A stretch of DNA of 64,000 nt. Origin: Pedobacter sp. UBA4863. GTDB lineage: Bacteria; Bacteroidota; Bacteroidia; Sphingobacteriales; Sphingobacteriaceae. This document shows, piece by piece, positions 35,601 to 44,188 of this stretch. Where the stretch lies: NCBI RefSeq assembly GCF_002399615.1, contig NZ_DHDZ01000005.1, positions 27,546 to 91,545 of the forward strand, read 5' to 3'. Positions within the stretch are counted from its first letter, which is position 1. The number at the start of each line of letters is the position of its first letter. Below the pieces are notes generated by a model. That model ran no database searches, was not told the DNA's origin, and saw nothing but the letters and a program-made list of their open reading frames with translations. The position numbers and the translations under genes are program-made.

Positions 35601-37256
35601 CTATTCTGCTTTTTTAACATTTACATAAAAGTTTCTGTCTATTTTAAAGTTTTCCGAATTTACAGAGCCATCTATTTTTATCGATTTCCAATCGTTTGTA
35701 GGTTTAATTAATGAATATTCACCAGCTTTTAAACTCACTTTCACAGGCATATCGAAACCTTTAACATCGGTTAACCACCTGTACTTTAGCGTGCTATTTT
35801 CTATCTTATACTCTAACGTAGGTATTTTAGCATGACGTAAATATTGATCAAAAACCTTATTAAGCTTTAAACCGCTTTGTTTAGCAATATAATTTTCTAC
35901 TTGGGCAGAGGTTACCGTTTGGTGGTAAAATGTTTTGTTCAATCCTCTTAAAATTCCCCTGAATTTTTCATCGTTATTAATTAACTGGCGTATGGTATGA
36001 ATAATATTTGCTCCTTTATTGTACATGTCACCATCGCCCTCGGTATTGGTGTTGTACACACCAATAAGCGTATTTTTATTGCCAATATTTCTTCGTTGAC
36101 CAATCACATAATTTTCGCTGGCGGTTTTGCCTTGCGTACTTTCGGTAAATAAAGCTTCTGAGTATGTGGTAAAACCTTCGTGTACCCACATATCGGCAAC
36201 ATCTTTGGTGGTAATGTTGTTCCCAAACCACTCGTGCCCTGTTTCGTGAATGGTAATAAAATCCCATTTTAAACCATGCCCAGTACCAGATTGATCCCTA
36301 CCTAAATAACCTTTCATAAACCTATTACCGTAGGCTACCGCACTTTGATGCTCCATACCCAAATGCGGTGCCTGTACTAATTTATAACCATCTTTATACC
36401 AAGGGTACGGGCCAAACCAGTACTCAAACGATTTCAACATAGGTTTTACGTCGGCATCCCAATGTGGACGAGCTTTTGCACTATCTTCTTTCAGCGAATA
36501 AAAATCTAATGTTAGCTTACCTTTTTCGCCATCATAAGTATCGGTCCAATGCGCATATTTGCCAATATAAAAAGCTACATTGTAGTTATTTATCGGATTA
36601 TCGACAAACCAATTGTGTTTAGTGTAGCCATTTTTTAAATCGGTTTTACCTCTAAAACGGCCATTGGCAATACAATCTAAGTCGCTTGGGGCGCTAACGC
36701 TAATGAGCATACTGTCCACCTCGTCGCTTTGATGGTCTTTAGTTGGCCACCACACACTAGCACCTAAACCTTGGCAGGCTACGGATACAAATGGATTGCC
36801 AGATTTGTCTTTTTTAAAGATTAACCCACCATCCCAAGGGGCATTTTTTGCAATGGTAGGGTTGCCACTGTAAAAAACCGTAAAACTATCTTTGCTACCT
36901 TTCTTTATTTTGGGGAATTTCACAAAAACGGCTGCAAACTCTCTCGTAAATGGCAATTCCTTACTTTTGTAAACTACTTTTTCTACTTTCAAGTTTTCAA
37001 ATAAATCGAACTGTAGATTTTCAAAATCTTTGGTTGCGGTAAATACAAATTCATTACTACCACTTACCGACTTATTGTCGATGTCTATTTTCACATCCAG
37101 ATGATAGTAATTGATATCATAACAGGTTCTGAAATCTGTTAGTGCCCCTCTTAGCGATTTTGCCCTATCGGTTTTTTCATTGCTGCCTAACATATTTTGG
37201 GCAAACGTTGCTAGCGAAAAACTAGCAAAAAGTAAAGAAAGGAATATCTTTTTCAT
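35601..37256 (-). CDS. M1 family zinc aminopeptidase
   Basis: A 551-residue secreted peptidase with a signal peptide (MKKIFLSLLFASFSLATFAQ). The M1 N-terminal beta domain covers about 40-230, and the catalytic domain has the substrate-binding motif LGMEHQSAVAYG, zinc site HETGHEWFGNNIT and third ligand in WVHEGFTTYSEA. It lacks the C-terminal ERAP1-like domain of longer M1 enzymes, as many Bacteroidota members do. It releases N-terminal residues from peptides in the periplasm. The next gene on the same strand, an S15 peptidase, lies upstream. Confidence 0.94.
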   Translation of the reverse strand: MKKIFLSLLFASFSLATFAQNMLGSNEKTDRAKSLRGALTDFRTCYDINYYHLDVKIDIDNKSVSGSNEFVFTATKDFENLQFDLFENLKVEKVVYKSKELPFTREFAAVFVKFPKIKKGSKDSFTVFYSGNPTIAKNAPWDGGLIFKKDKSGNPFVSVACQGLGASVWWPTKDHQSDEVDSMLISVSAPSDLDCIANGRFRGKTDLKNGYTKHNWFVDNPINNYNVAFYIGKYAHWTDTYDGEKGKLTLDFYSLKEDSAKARPHWDADVKPMLKSFEYWFGPYPWYKDGYKLVQAPHLGMEHQSAVAYGNRFMKGYLGRDQSGTGHGLKWDFITIHETGHEWFGNNITTKDVADMWVHEGFTTYSEALFTESTQGKTASENYVIGQRRNIGNKNTLIGVYNTNTEGDGDMYNKGANIIHTIRQLINNDEKFRGILRGLNKTFYHQTVTSAQVENYIAKQSGLKLNKVFDQYLRHAKIPTLEYKIENSTLKYRWLTDVKGFDMPVKVSLKAGEYSLIKPTNDWKSIKIDGSVNSENFKIDRNFYVNVKKAE

Positions 37257-37321
37257 TTTTATATCGACTACAATTTTATAAAGGTTGTTTTAGGATGGGT
37301 TAGCACCTCGTTATGCTAAAC

Positions 37322-39196
37322 TTACTTTAATATGGGTAAAGATAAAAAAGAAGGATTTACATTATCGTAATAAATTCGATGGATAGCCTTTTGAAAATCG
37401 CTAGGTTGTGCCTCGTAAATATTCATAAATTTTTGAGGATTTCTATCGGCTAAAGGAAACCATGAATGTTGTACTTGTATCATTATACGATGGCCCTTTT
37501 TAAAAGTATGTCCAACATCTGGCAACGCATATTTCACCGCAGTAGCTTCGTTTGGCACAAAAGCTTCAGGCTTTTCAAAACTGTTCCTGTATTTGCCCCT
37601 TAAAATTTCGCCACGAACCAACATTTGGTAACCAGCCATCATTTTGTTCCTATCAATCGGAGAAATTTCTTTGGTATCTTCTGGATAAACATCTATCAAT
37701 TTCACTACATAATCTGCATCGGTACCCGAAGTGCTCACGAACAAATTGGCCAATACAGGGCCCGTAATCGTAATATCTTCTGTTAAAACATCAGTTTGAT
37801 AAGTTTTTACATCTGGTCGTCTAGCAGCAAAGCGCTGGTCGTCTATCATGTATTCTCTGGTACGGTTAGCTTGCACACCATCTTGGTAAGGAACCGGCGC
37901 ATTTGGATCGCTCACATATTCATCAAAGCTATTGTTGGCAGCTGGTTTTATGAACGACAGTTTCCCGTTAGGATAGAAATACAAAGATTTTAATTCTACA
38001 TTTTGCGGTGGCCAAGTATTGAACTTTTTCCATTGATTGCTACCGGTTAGGAAAATATTGGCTTCAGCAGCATCAAATTTACCTTCGCCTTTTAGGTAAT
38101 ATTTAAAGAAAGGCAGTTCTAAGTTATCTTGGTAATAAGTGCTGGTTGCAGTACCGAAGTTAATATCGCCAAAGCTATCGCCTTTGCCACGTACCCAACC
38201 GCCATGAAACCACGGGCCAGCTACTAAAATATTGTTTGCTTTCGGGTTTTGCTTTTCGATAGCTTTATAAGTCTCGAAAGCGCCATAGGCATCTTCTGCA
38301 TCAAAAAAACCACCCACTACCATTACAGCAGGCTTCACATCTTTTAAATGTTTTACAATTTGACGGGCTTGCCAAAAGGTATCTAGGTTAGGATGCTTAA
38401 ATAGGTTGTTCCAAAACTTGATGCTATCGCCAAAATATTTCTCTTTAAGATTTTTTACCGAACCAGCTTCTAAATAGAAACGGTAGTTATCCTTAACTGG
38501 AAATTCAAAAGGTCTGGGACCTTGGTCTGGCGTAATTGGTTTGGGACGCGGTACGCCGAACGAGCTCATAAACTTAAAAGCATCCATTAAAAATAGCGCA
38601 CCACCATGATGGAAATCGTCGCCAATAAACCAGTCGGCAATTGGTGCTTGCGGCGAAACCGCCTTTAGGGCCGAATGCGACTTAATTAAGCTCGTAGTAG
38701 AATAAAACCCAGGGTAAGAAATACCGTACAAGCCTGCTTTACCATTATTATTTTTGATGTTTTTCACTAACCAGTCGATGGTATCGTAAGTATCTGTACT
38801 CTCGTCGATGTCTTTTTTGCCTTTGCCTAAGTTAGTAGGTCTAATGTCTTCAAAATTTCCTTCGCTCATCCAACGGCCACGCACATCTTGGTAAACAAAG
38901 ATAAAGCCTTCACGCATTACTGCTGGGTAGTTACCTAAACTGGTTTTGTAGTCATTTTCGCCATAAGGCCGTACCGTGTATGGCGTTCTGTTAATTAAAA
39001 AAGGATATTTTTTACTAACAGATATATCTTTTGGGATATAAATGGAAGTAAAAAGCTTGGTACCATCACGCATCGGGATTAGACGTTCGATTTTAGTGTA
39101 ATGGCTGCGTACATAAGCCGAATCTGTTTCTTGTGCAAAAGTGATTTCTGCGAAGAAGCAAGAAACTAAAAAAAGGGTTAGTAAAATTCGTTTCAT
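37322..39196 (-). CDS. CocE/NonD family (S15) hydrolase, secreted
   Basis: A 624-residue protein with a signal peptide ending near EITFAQ. The alpha/beta-hydrolase domain has the nucleophile in GLYGISYPGFYS (about 160), preceded by VYQDVRGRWMSEG; the C-terminal X-Pro dipeptidyl-peptidase jelly-roll domain covers about 380-620. The catalytic His is probably in GPWFHGGW. Such enzymes are acylases or dipeptidyl peptidases. It precedes the M1 aminopeptidase on the same strand with a gap of about 65 nt, so a joint role in peptide breakdown is plausible. Confidence 0.92.
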   Translation of the reverse strand: MKRILLTLFLVSCFFAEITFAQETDSAYVRSHYTKIERLIPMRDGTKLFTSIYIPKDISVSKKYPFLINRTPYTVRPYGENDYKTSLGNYPAVMREGFIFVYQDVRGRWMSEGNFEDIRPTNLGKGKKDIDESTDTYDTIDWLVKNIKNNNGKAGLYGISYPGFYSTTSLIKSHSALKAVSPQAPIADWFIGDDFHHGGALFLMDAFKFMSSFGVPRPKPITPDQGPRPFEFPVKDNYRFYLEAGSVKNLKEKYFGDSIKFWNNLFKHPNLDTFWQARQIVKHLKDVKPAVMVVGGFFDAEDAYGAFETYKAIEKQNPKANNILVAGPWFHGGWVRGKGDSFGDINFGTATSTYYQDNLELPFFKYYLKGEGKFDAAEANIFLTGSNQWKKFNTWPPQNVELKSLYFYPNGKLSFIKPAANNSFDEYVSDPNAPVPYQDGVQANRTREYMIDDQRFAARRPDVKTYQTDVLTEDITITGPVLANLFVSTSGTDADYVVKLIDVYPEDTKEISPIDRNKMMAGYQMLVRGEILRGKYRNSFEKPEAFVPNEATAVKYALPDVGHTFKKGHRIMIQVQHSWFPLADRNPQKFMNIYEAQPSDFQKAIHRIYYDNVNPSFLSLPILK

Positions 39197-39269
39197 TTGT
39201 GGTTGAGTTTATGCTGAAAGCAAAAGCTTAAGGCTGAAAGCCCTTAATTGAGAAGCAACGTAAATAAAT

Positions 39270-39382
39270 CGTCATTTCGACAGCCTGCTTCGCCCATTCG
39301 GAGAGGTAAGAGAAGAAATCTGTAAGCTAAACTCATCTAGGTTGTAGATTTCTCCCCGAAGAAAAATCAGATCGAAATGACG
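39270..39382. repeat. Dispersed hairpin element (TCATTTCGA...TCGAAATGA), copy 2
   Basis: CGTCATTTCGA at 39270-39280 and TCGAAATGACG at 39372-39382 are perfect 11-bp inverted ends. Inside are GCCCATTCGGAGAGG and AGAAATCTG/TAGATTTCT words also found in the copy at 52543-52645. It lies directly downstream of the small membrane-protein gene at 39391 and may serve as a terminator for it. Confidence 0.85.
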
Positions 39383-39390
39383 ACAAAATG

Positions 39391-39561
39391 TTAGTGATCG
39401 CTATCGGCAGTATCTATTTGCTTACGAAAAGCAATGCCCATAATTAAAAAAATCACGGCTATAATGGTCCATATCAAACAATCACTTTTAAATGCCAATA
39501 ACCCCAGCAGCAATGCTGACAGGCCAACAGCAAAAAACGGAAGATTTCTTAAATTTATCAT
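39391..39561 (-). CDS. Small two-helix membrane protein (56 residues)
   Basis: A complete minus-strand frame from ATG 39561 to TAA 39391 encodes 56 residues. Two hydrophobic segments are clear, FFAVGLSALLLGLLAF (9-24) and LIWTIIAVIFLIMGIAF (29-45), joined by a short KSDC turn, with a basic RKQ and an acidic tail (DTADSDH). The positive-inside pattern suggests both ends in the cytoplasm. No family is recognised. It lies upstream of the S15 gene on the same strand and directly beside a dispersed hairpin element. Confidence 0.62.
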   Translation of the reverse strand: MINLRNLPFFAVGLSALLLGLLAFKSDCLIWTIIAVIFLIMGIAFRKQIDTADSDH

Positions 39562-39862
39562 ACTCAAACTTAGAAAAAGTTGGTTAGATAAGCAATAATA
39601 ATTGTATGAAAAGAAACTTTGTCTAACTCTTCTCTACCATTGAAAAATATTTAGAAACTAGAGAAAATACAAGCATGTAGTTTTTATAGAGGAAAATTAA
39701 ATGAAAGTTTTGTTTTAGCAGAGAGTGTATTCGGCTGGTGATAACACCAACCGAAGGAGGAAATAAATGGAAATTTTGGTTCAAGCTTTATGTTTACCAT
39801 TGAACATGGGTTTTGATAGAACTGATTAAAGTTTTATATTAGATTGATGAATACATAATTAT
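39562..39862. other. AT-rich gap with a hairpin, Shine-Dalgarno-like site and mini-frame
   Basis: Most of this gap shows nothing clear. At 39730-39755 TTCGGCTGGTG and CACCAACCGAA form an 11-bp stem with one mismatch and an ATAA loop. It is followed at once by AAGGAGGAAATAA and an ATG at 39767, opening a 20-residue frame (MEILVQALCLPLNMGFDRTD) that ends at 39829. Strong Shine-Dalgarno sequences are rare in this phylum. This might be a leader of the downstream secreted-protein genes, or chance. Confidence 0.3.
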
Positions 39863-40402
39863 ATGAAATATATCCCCACAATATTTTTCGTTATTTTATC
39901 TTCTGTGTCGTTTGCTCAATGGCCATCGGGAGCAAAGAATATTATGACAAATAATTTATTAAGAGGGTTTGATGAAGTTTTTGTTATCGACAGTTTAGGT
40001 AAAGAAAAATTGGCTAATTGTATTATTAGGGGTATTGAGGCATACTACCCCAATTTTGATGAATTCAAAAAAGTATCGCAACAAGAATTGATATTAACAG
40101 AAAATAAGATTAAACAATCTTGTATCAATCAGTATAAAAGTGAAATAGATGTGTTTTATACAAAATGGACAGTTTTGGAAAAATTGATATCTACACAACC
40201 TGATATATTATTAAATGCGGTAGGTATTTATGCACCAGAATTTAAAAAATTCCCAATGAATGTTAAAACATATTTTTTAAAGCGTTCCTTGGAGCTGATT
40301 AAGGCAGACTTTCCAATAGGTATACCAGCAAACATTAGTTCTGAATATCAGAAAAAAATTGGACAAAAGATTACGAAGGAAATCAATACAAAATTTAAAT
40401 AA
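39863..40402 (+). CDS. Secreted protein of unknown function (first of a related pair)
   Basis: A 179-residue protein with a signal peptide (MKYIPTIFFVILSSVSFAQ). The mature part is helical, with a conserved ANC (KLANCIIRGIEAYYP), a second Cys (IKQSCINQY), and a late motif DFPIGIPANIS. The following gene shows the same order of marks: ANC, a later Cys, and YPYGMP. The two Cys may form a disulfide. I do not recognise a family. The DNA here is more AT-rich than the flanking housekeeping genes. Confidence 0.75.
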   Translation: MKYIPTIFFVILSSVSFAQWPSGAKNIMTNNLLRGFDEVFVIDSLGKEKLANCIIRGIEAYYPNFDEFKKVSQQELILTENKIKQSCINQYKSEIDVFYTKWTVLEKLISTQPDILLNAVGIYAPEFKKFPMNVKTYFLKRSLELIKADFPIGIPANISSEYQKKIGQKITKEINTKFK

Positions 40403-40408
40403 AAAGGT

Positions 40409-40951
40409 GTGGTAAGGTGGTATTATATAATTACGATTTTTTTATTGGTTAATACTATAGATAGTTACTCCCAATGGACTGAAAAGCAAATGAAAGCCTT
40501 TGTTGATATGACAATTGTTGAGTTAAATAAAAGTCGAGCTGTAATTCCTAATGATTTAAAACAAGACATCGCTAATTGCCTACTTGAAAAAAATATGCTC
40601 AAATATCGAAGAGTGGTAGATATGAATAAATATAGTCAAGTAGCAATTGAAGAGACATCCAAAATTTTCTTAACTGATTGTTTTGAAAAATTTTCAAAAA
40701 GAATGAATTCATCTATGTATTTGAAATGGGATTTGTTAACGTTTGAAATATTTAAAAACATGGTTTCTGAAATCAGAGAATTTGATAAAATTAGAAAGGA
40801 TAAGTTTCAGGAATTTTGTTTAAGAACCTACTATGAATTGAAAAAGAAGTATCCCTATGGCATGCCATTGAAAAATGCTGATAATGAATTTGCAGAAGTT
40901 TTGTTAAATTCAATTTTAGAAATAGGAATTGTAAGAGAATATACCATTTAA
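40409..40951 (+). CDS. Secreted protein of unknown function (second of a related pair)
   Basis: A 180-residue protein. The GTG at 40409 gives a plausible signal peptide (MVRWYYIITIFLLVNTIDSYS) and lies 6 nt after the previous stop, so the genes are coupled. The mature protein is helical and charged, with DIANCLLEKN, FLTDCFEKF and ELKKKYPYGMPLKN placed as in the preceding protein. Low overall identity points to an old tandem duplication. Function unknown. Confidence 0.7.
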   Translation: MVRWYYIITIFLLVNTIDSYSQWTEKQMKAFVDMTIVELNKSRAVIPNDLKQDIANCLLEKNMLKYRRVVDMNKYSQVAIEETSKIFLTDCFEKFSKRMNSSMYLKWDLLTFEIFKNMVSEIREFDKIRKDKFQEFCLRTYYELKKKYPYGMPLKNADNEFAEVLLNSILEIGIVREYTI

Positions 40952-41147
40952 AACTTTATTAAAATATTATTGGCAATCGTATCAAAAGAGTAATACCTAG
41001 TTTCATTGATTTACTCTACGCTTTTAATAGTGGTTGATAAGTCTTGAATAAACAATCGCAAACATCAGTTAATACTTGCTATTTCTTCATTTAACTAAAC
41101 GAGATTGCAGCGGAAATACTTTTTGTGTGCTGATGGGATAATTCTTC

Positions 41148-41579
41148 TTAGCTTTCTTCTCTATCTTTCATTTTTAGAAAGTTTAAAGGTGTCATCACAG
41201 CAATAGAAGAGTTTTTATAATCCTTTACGTTTCTGGTGATAATTGCATCTAAATTTTTTATGGTTAGCGCAGATGAATACTGAATGGAGTCTTTATAATC
41301 AGAGAAATCATTTTTTAATGCCTGAATGATTTCTGCTTTTGTTGTTCCAACTATTTCAGTCATTTCAGTTAATGCTTCAATAACATCGAGGGTTTTCTTG
41401 TTGCCTAAAAATCTCCTTATGATGTAATATATATTGTTAATGCTTACTGCCGAGAGGTAGAGTTTTACATTTCCTTGCTCATTGAGTTCAAAAAGCTCGC
41501 TCGCTGGGTTTGCATAAGGTTCTCTGTCCGTGAAAAAATCAATAACAACATCAGAATCTACAAAAAGATTATACGCCAT
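41148..41579 (-). CDS. PIN domain toxin (VapC-like ribonuclease)
   Basis: A 143-residue PIN protein. Acidic residues expected for the metal site are in LFVDSDVVIDFF (about 5-16), the Asp cluster FSDYKDSIQY (about 93-102), and ITRNVKDYKNS (about 113-123). PIN toxins cut RNA, often tRNA or rRNA. Its start overlaps the antitoxin gene by 11 nt, so the pair is translationally coupled and forms a type II toxin-antitoxin module. The RNA target is unknown. Confidence 0.9.
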   Translation of the reverse strand: MAYNLFVDSDVVIDFFTDREPYANPASELFELNEQGNVKLYLSAVSINNIYYIIRRFLGNKKTLDVIEALTEMTEIVGTTKAEIIQALKNDFSDYKDSIQYSSALTIKNLDAIITRNVKDYKNSSIAVMTPLNFLKMKDREES

Positions 41580-41823
41580 ATTTTTTTGAAAGTTCTTCTG
41601 TTAAAATCTGTTTATAATCGAAATTATCTCCTGTTTTTATAATGCCTCTAAGTTTTTTAACCTTAGGTGAAAGTTGTTTTTGTTTAACTTTTTTACGGTT
41701 CACAGTTATAAGCTTGAAGTAGTTTTCTACCATCTCTGAAAGACTTTGCCCTTTTTCTTTCGCATATTCTTTGGCAATTTCTATCACTTCCTTTTCTATT
41801 GTTAGTGTCAGCTTTGTACTCAT
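41569..41823 (-). CDS. Antitoxin of the PIN module (ribbon-helix-helix-like, DUF6364 type)
   Basis: An 84-residue basic protein. The first 45 residues (MSTKLTLTIEKEVIEIAKEY) match a ribbon-helix-helix beta-strand and helix with the KGQSLSEMVENYF turn typical of such antitoxins. The C-terminal part, with QLSPKVKKLRGI and KTGDNFDYKQI, should wrap and block the toxin. Two palindromes upstream at 41844-41877 are a probable operator for autoregulation. The stop overlaps the toxin start. Confidence 0.88.
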   Translation of the reverse strand: MSTKLTLTIEKEVIEIAKEYAKEKGQSLSEMVENYFKLITVNRKKVKQKQLSPKVKKLRGIIKTGDNFDYKQILTEELSKKYGV

Positions 41824-41843
41824 CTTGCTAAAGTTTAAACAAA

Positions 41844-41877
41844 AATACGTGTATTATTTTAATTTATCAACACGTGT
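41844..41877. promoter_or_regulatory. Candidate operator of the toxin-antitoxin operon
   Basis: Two palindromes share the core ACGTGT: AATACGTGTATT (41844-41855) and ACACGTGT (41870-41877). Their centres are 24 nt apart, a little over two helical turns. They begin 21 nt before the antitoxin ATG. Ribbon-helix-helix antitoxins bind such paired short palindromes and repress their own operon. Binding is inferred. Confidence 0.55.
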
Positions 41878-42195
41878 GATTTTTTAAGCTATAGAAGGGT
41901 TGTTGGTCTAGTGCACAGTTTTTCGTTAGCTAAACGGGATTGCAGCGGATCCCGATGTTTCATCGGGAGAAGCGTAAAGCCCGACTATCGGGAGCGATGA
42001 AATGCAACCGTTGCTTTTCAAACCCCTCTCTGCCTTCGGCATCTATCGATAGTTGTTTATTTGATTTTTGTATCAATGAGCTCGCTACGCTTTGGTTCTC
42101 CCCTAAATGGGAGAGAAGTGTGCTTGGGAAAATTAATACGTTTTTGAAGGGGCTAAAACAGTGACCAAGTTTTTACAACATTAAAACACTTAACT
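41878..42195. other. Repeat-filled gap before lpdA
   Basis: This gap contains a CCCGATTG-type repeat (41931-42000: GGGATTGCAGCGG, then GCCCGACTATCGGG), an inner hairpin of CCCGATG with CATCGGG (41953-41970), and CCCCTCTC/GAGAGAAG and CCTAAATGGGAGAG words up to 42160. A 74-codon open frame within it is translated repeat and is not accepted as a gene. Confidence 0.55.
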
Positions 42196-42226
42196 TTTGG
42201 TGTTTAAGCGGTAAAACGTACATTTG
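42196..42226 (+). promoter_or_regulatory. Consensus Bacteroidota promoter of lpdA
   Basis: TTTG at 42196-42199, exactly 19 nt, then TACATTTG at 42219-42226: a full match to TTTG-N19-TAnnTTTG. Transcription would begin near 42230, giving a leader of about 20 nt before the lpdA ATG at 42252. Confidence 0.85.
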
Positions 42227-42251
42227 CCAGAACAAAAATTCTTAAAAGATC

Positions 42252-43658
42252 ATGCAATACGATGTAGTTGTTATTGGCTCGGGTCCGGGCGGTTATGTAG
42301 GTGCCATCCGTTGTGCACAATTAGGTTTAAAAACAGCGGTAATAGAAAAATATAAAACTTATGGCGGTACCTGCTTAAATGTAGGCTGTATCCCGTCTAA
42401 GGCATTGTTAGATTCTTCGGAGCACTTTCACAACGCGGCTCATACGTTTACTACTCACGGTATCAATATCAAAGATTTGAAGGTTGATATGAAGCAAATG
42501 ATTGCCCGTAAGGACGATGTAGTGGCGCAAAATACTGCTGGTATTACGTATCTCTTTAAGAAAAACAAGATTGATGCTTACGAAGGTGTAGGTTCTTTCG
42601 AGGATAAAAACACCATTTTGGTTACTAAAGCCGATGGCAGTACTGAGAAATTGACTGCTAAAAACGTAATTATTGCAACAGGTTCTAAACCTACTGCTTT
42701 ACCGTTTTTACCCATCGACAAAAAACGCATCATTACATCTACCGAAGCTTTAACTTTGAAAGAAGTACCTAAAACTATGGTAGTAATTGGTGGTGGTGTA
42801 ATTGGTTTAGAGCTAGGTTCTGTATATGCTCGTTTGGGCACAAAAGTTACCGTAGTGGAGTTTGCTCCAGCTATTATCGGCACCATGGATGCTGGTTTGG
42901 GTAAAGAATTGCAACGTGTGTTAAAGAAATCTTTAGGCATGGAGTTCTTAACCAACCACAAAGTAACTGGCGCATCGGTTAAAGGCAAAGTGGTTACGGT
43001 AACTGCCAATAACGCTAAAGGCGAAGCGGTTGCTGTGGAGGCTGATTACTGTATCGTTGCTGTTGGCAGAACTGCTTATACTGCTGGTTTAGGTTTAGAT
43101 AAAATTGGCATTGCTACAGAAGAAAGAGGCAACAAAATTCCTGTTAACGACCATTTAGAAACTTCGGTTGCTGGTGTATATGCCATTGGCGATGTGGTTA
43201 AAGGTGCGATGTTGGCTCATAAAGCGGAAGATGAAGGTATTTACGTTGCTGAACGTATTGCTGGTCAAAAACCGCATATCAATTATAACTTAATTCCGGG
43301 TGTGGTTTACACTTGGCCAGAGGTGGCTTCTGTAGGTCAGACTGAGGAGCAATTGAAAGCTGCTGGCGTGAAATACAAAGCTGGTTCTTTCCCTTTCAAA
43401 GCCAGCGGACGTGCGAAAGCAAGTATGGATACCGACGGTTTTGTGAAAGTATTGGCCGATGAGAAAACTGATGAAATTTTAGGCGTTCATATGATTGGCC
43501 CACGTGCTGCTGATATGATTGCAGAAGCTGTGGTAGCAATGGAATTCCGTGCTTCGGCAGAAGATATTGCTAGAATTTGCCATGCACACCCAACTTATAC
43601 CGAAGCTTTAAAAGAGGCTGCTATGGCTGCTACCGAAAATAGAGCGATACATATTTAA
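42252..43658 (+). CDS. lpdA: Dihydrolipoyl dehydrogenase (E3)
   Basis: A 468-residue flavoprotein disulfide reductase. FAD-binding GSGPGGYVGAI at about 9-19, the redox disulfide GGTCLNVGCIPSK at about 39-51, NAD-binding VVIGGGVIGLELGS at about 178-191, and the C-terminal active-site HAHPTYTEALKEA with catalytic His and Glu. It reoxidises dihydrolipoamide of the pyruvate, 2-oxoglutarate or branched-chain dehydrogenases and glycine cleavage system. It is monocistronic between a consensus promoter and a hairpin terminator. Confidence 0.97.
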   Translation: MQYDVVVIGSGPGGYVGAIRCAQLGLKTAVIEKYKTYGGTCLNVGCIPSKALLDSSEHFHNAAHTFTTHGINIKDLKVDMKQMIARKDDVVAQNTAGITYLFKKNKIDAYEGVGSFEDKNTILVTKADGSTEKLTAKNVIIATGSKPTALPFLPIDKKRIITSTEALTLKEVPKTMVVIGGGVIGLELGSVYARLGTKVTVVEFAPAIIGTMDAGLGKELQRVLKKSLGMEFLTNHKVTGASVKGKVVTVTANNAKGEAVAVEADYCIVAVGRTAYTAGLGLDKIGIATEERGNKIPVNDHLETSVAGVYAIGDVVKGAMLAHKAEDEGIYVAERIAGQKPHINYNLIPGVVYTWPEVASVGQTEEQLKAAGVKYKAGSFPFKASGRAKASMDTDGFVKVLADEKTDEILGVHMIGPRAADMIAEAVVAMEFRASAEDIARICHAHPTYTEALKEAAMAATENRAIHI

Positions 43659-43697
43659 CCCCAACCCCTAAAGGGGAATTATACAATGCATAATATT

Positions 43698-43730
43698 AAA
43701 ATCCTGCGGTTTTTGCCGCGGGATTTTTTG
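43698..43730 (+). terminator. Rho-independent terminator of lpdA
   Basis: AAATCCTGCGG and CCGCGGGATTT form a stem with one mismatch around a TTTTTG loop and are followed by a T run (ATTTTTTG). It lies 40 nt after the lpdA stop, just beyond a CCCCTAAAGGGG hairpin (43666-43677). Confidence 0.8.
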
Positions 43731-43831
43731 TTTGGTCTTTTTAATTCTTAAGCAGTAAATTTGTGATAACTTTTTTAAAAACAGCTGAGATGAGGCCAAA
43801 AACAACATCACAACCTCAATAAAACCATGCG

Positions 43832-44188
43832 ATGAAAAAGCACAACAACATAGACGAATACATTGCAGGTTTTCCTGTAGAAACACAGCAAATCCTAAAT
43901 AGGTTGCGAGAAGATTTACAGCAAATGGTTCCCAATGCAAAGCAGAAAATCAGTTATGCCATACCAACTTTTACCCTAAACGGCAACTTGATTCATTTTG
44001 CTGGCTATAAAAACCATATCGGTCTATACCCAGGCAGTAAAGCCATCGAAGTTTTTGCAGACGACTTAAAAGGCTATCAAACATCAAAAGGAACCATACA
44101 ATTCCCTATCGAAAAACCTTTACCAATGGATTTGATTAAAAAGATAGTAGATTTTTGCGTAGTACAAAATTTAGCAAAAAAGAAATAA
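43832..44188 (+). CDS. DUF1801 family protein (iron-chaperone-like fold)
   Basis: A 118-residue protein with the DUF1801/YdhG pattern: NIDEYIAGFPVETQQILNRL, then ISYAIPTFTLNG and HIGLYPGSKAIE, and PLPMDLIKKIVDFCV at the C-terminus. The fold resembles bacterial frataxin-like proteins and members are often called iron chaperones, but the function is not established. It is a single gene. Confidence 0.88.
   Translation: MKKHNNIDEYIAGFPVETQQILNRLREDLQQMVPNAKQKISYAIPTFTLNGNLIHFAGYKNHIGLYPGSKAIEVFADDLKGYQTSKGTIQFPIEKPLPMDLIKKIVDFCVVQNLAKKK

Noticed and set aside
41940..42164. 74-codon frame before lpdA
   Set aside because: It is made of CCCGATTG-type and CCCCT/GAGAG repeat DNA, with no protein-like pattern.
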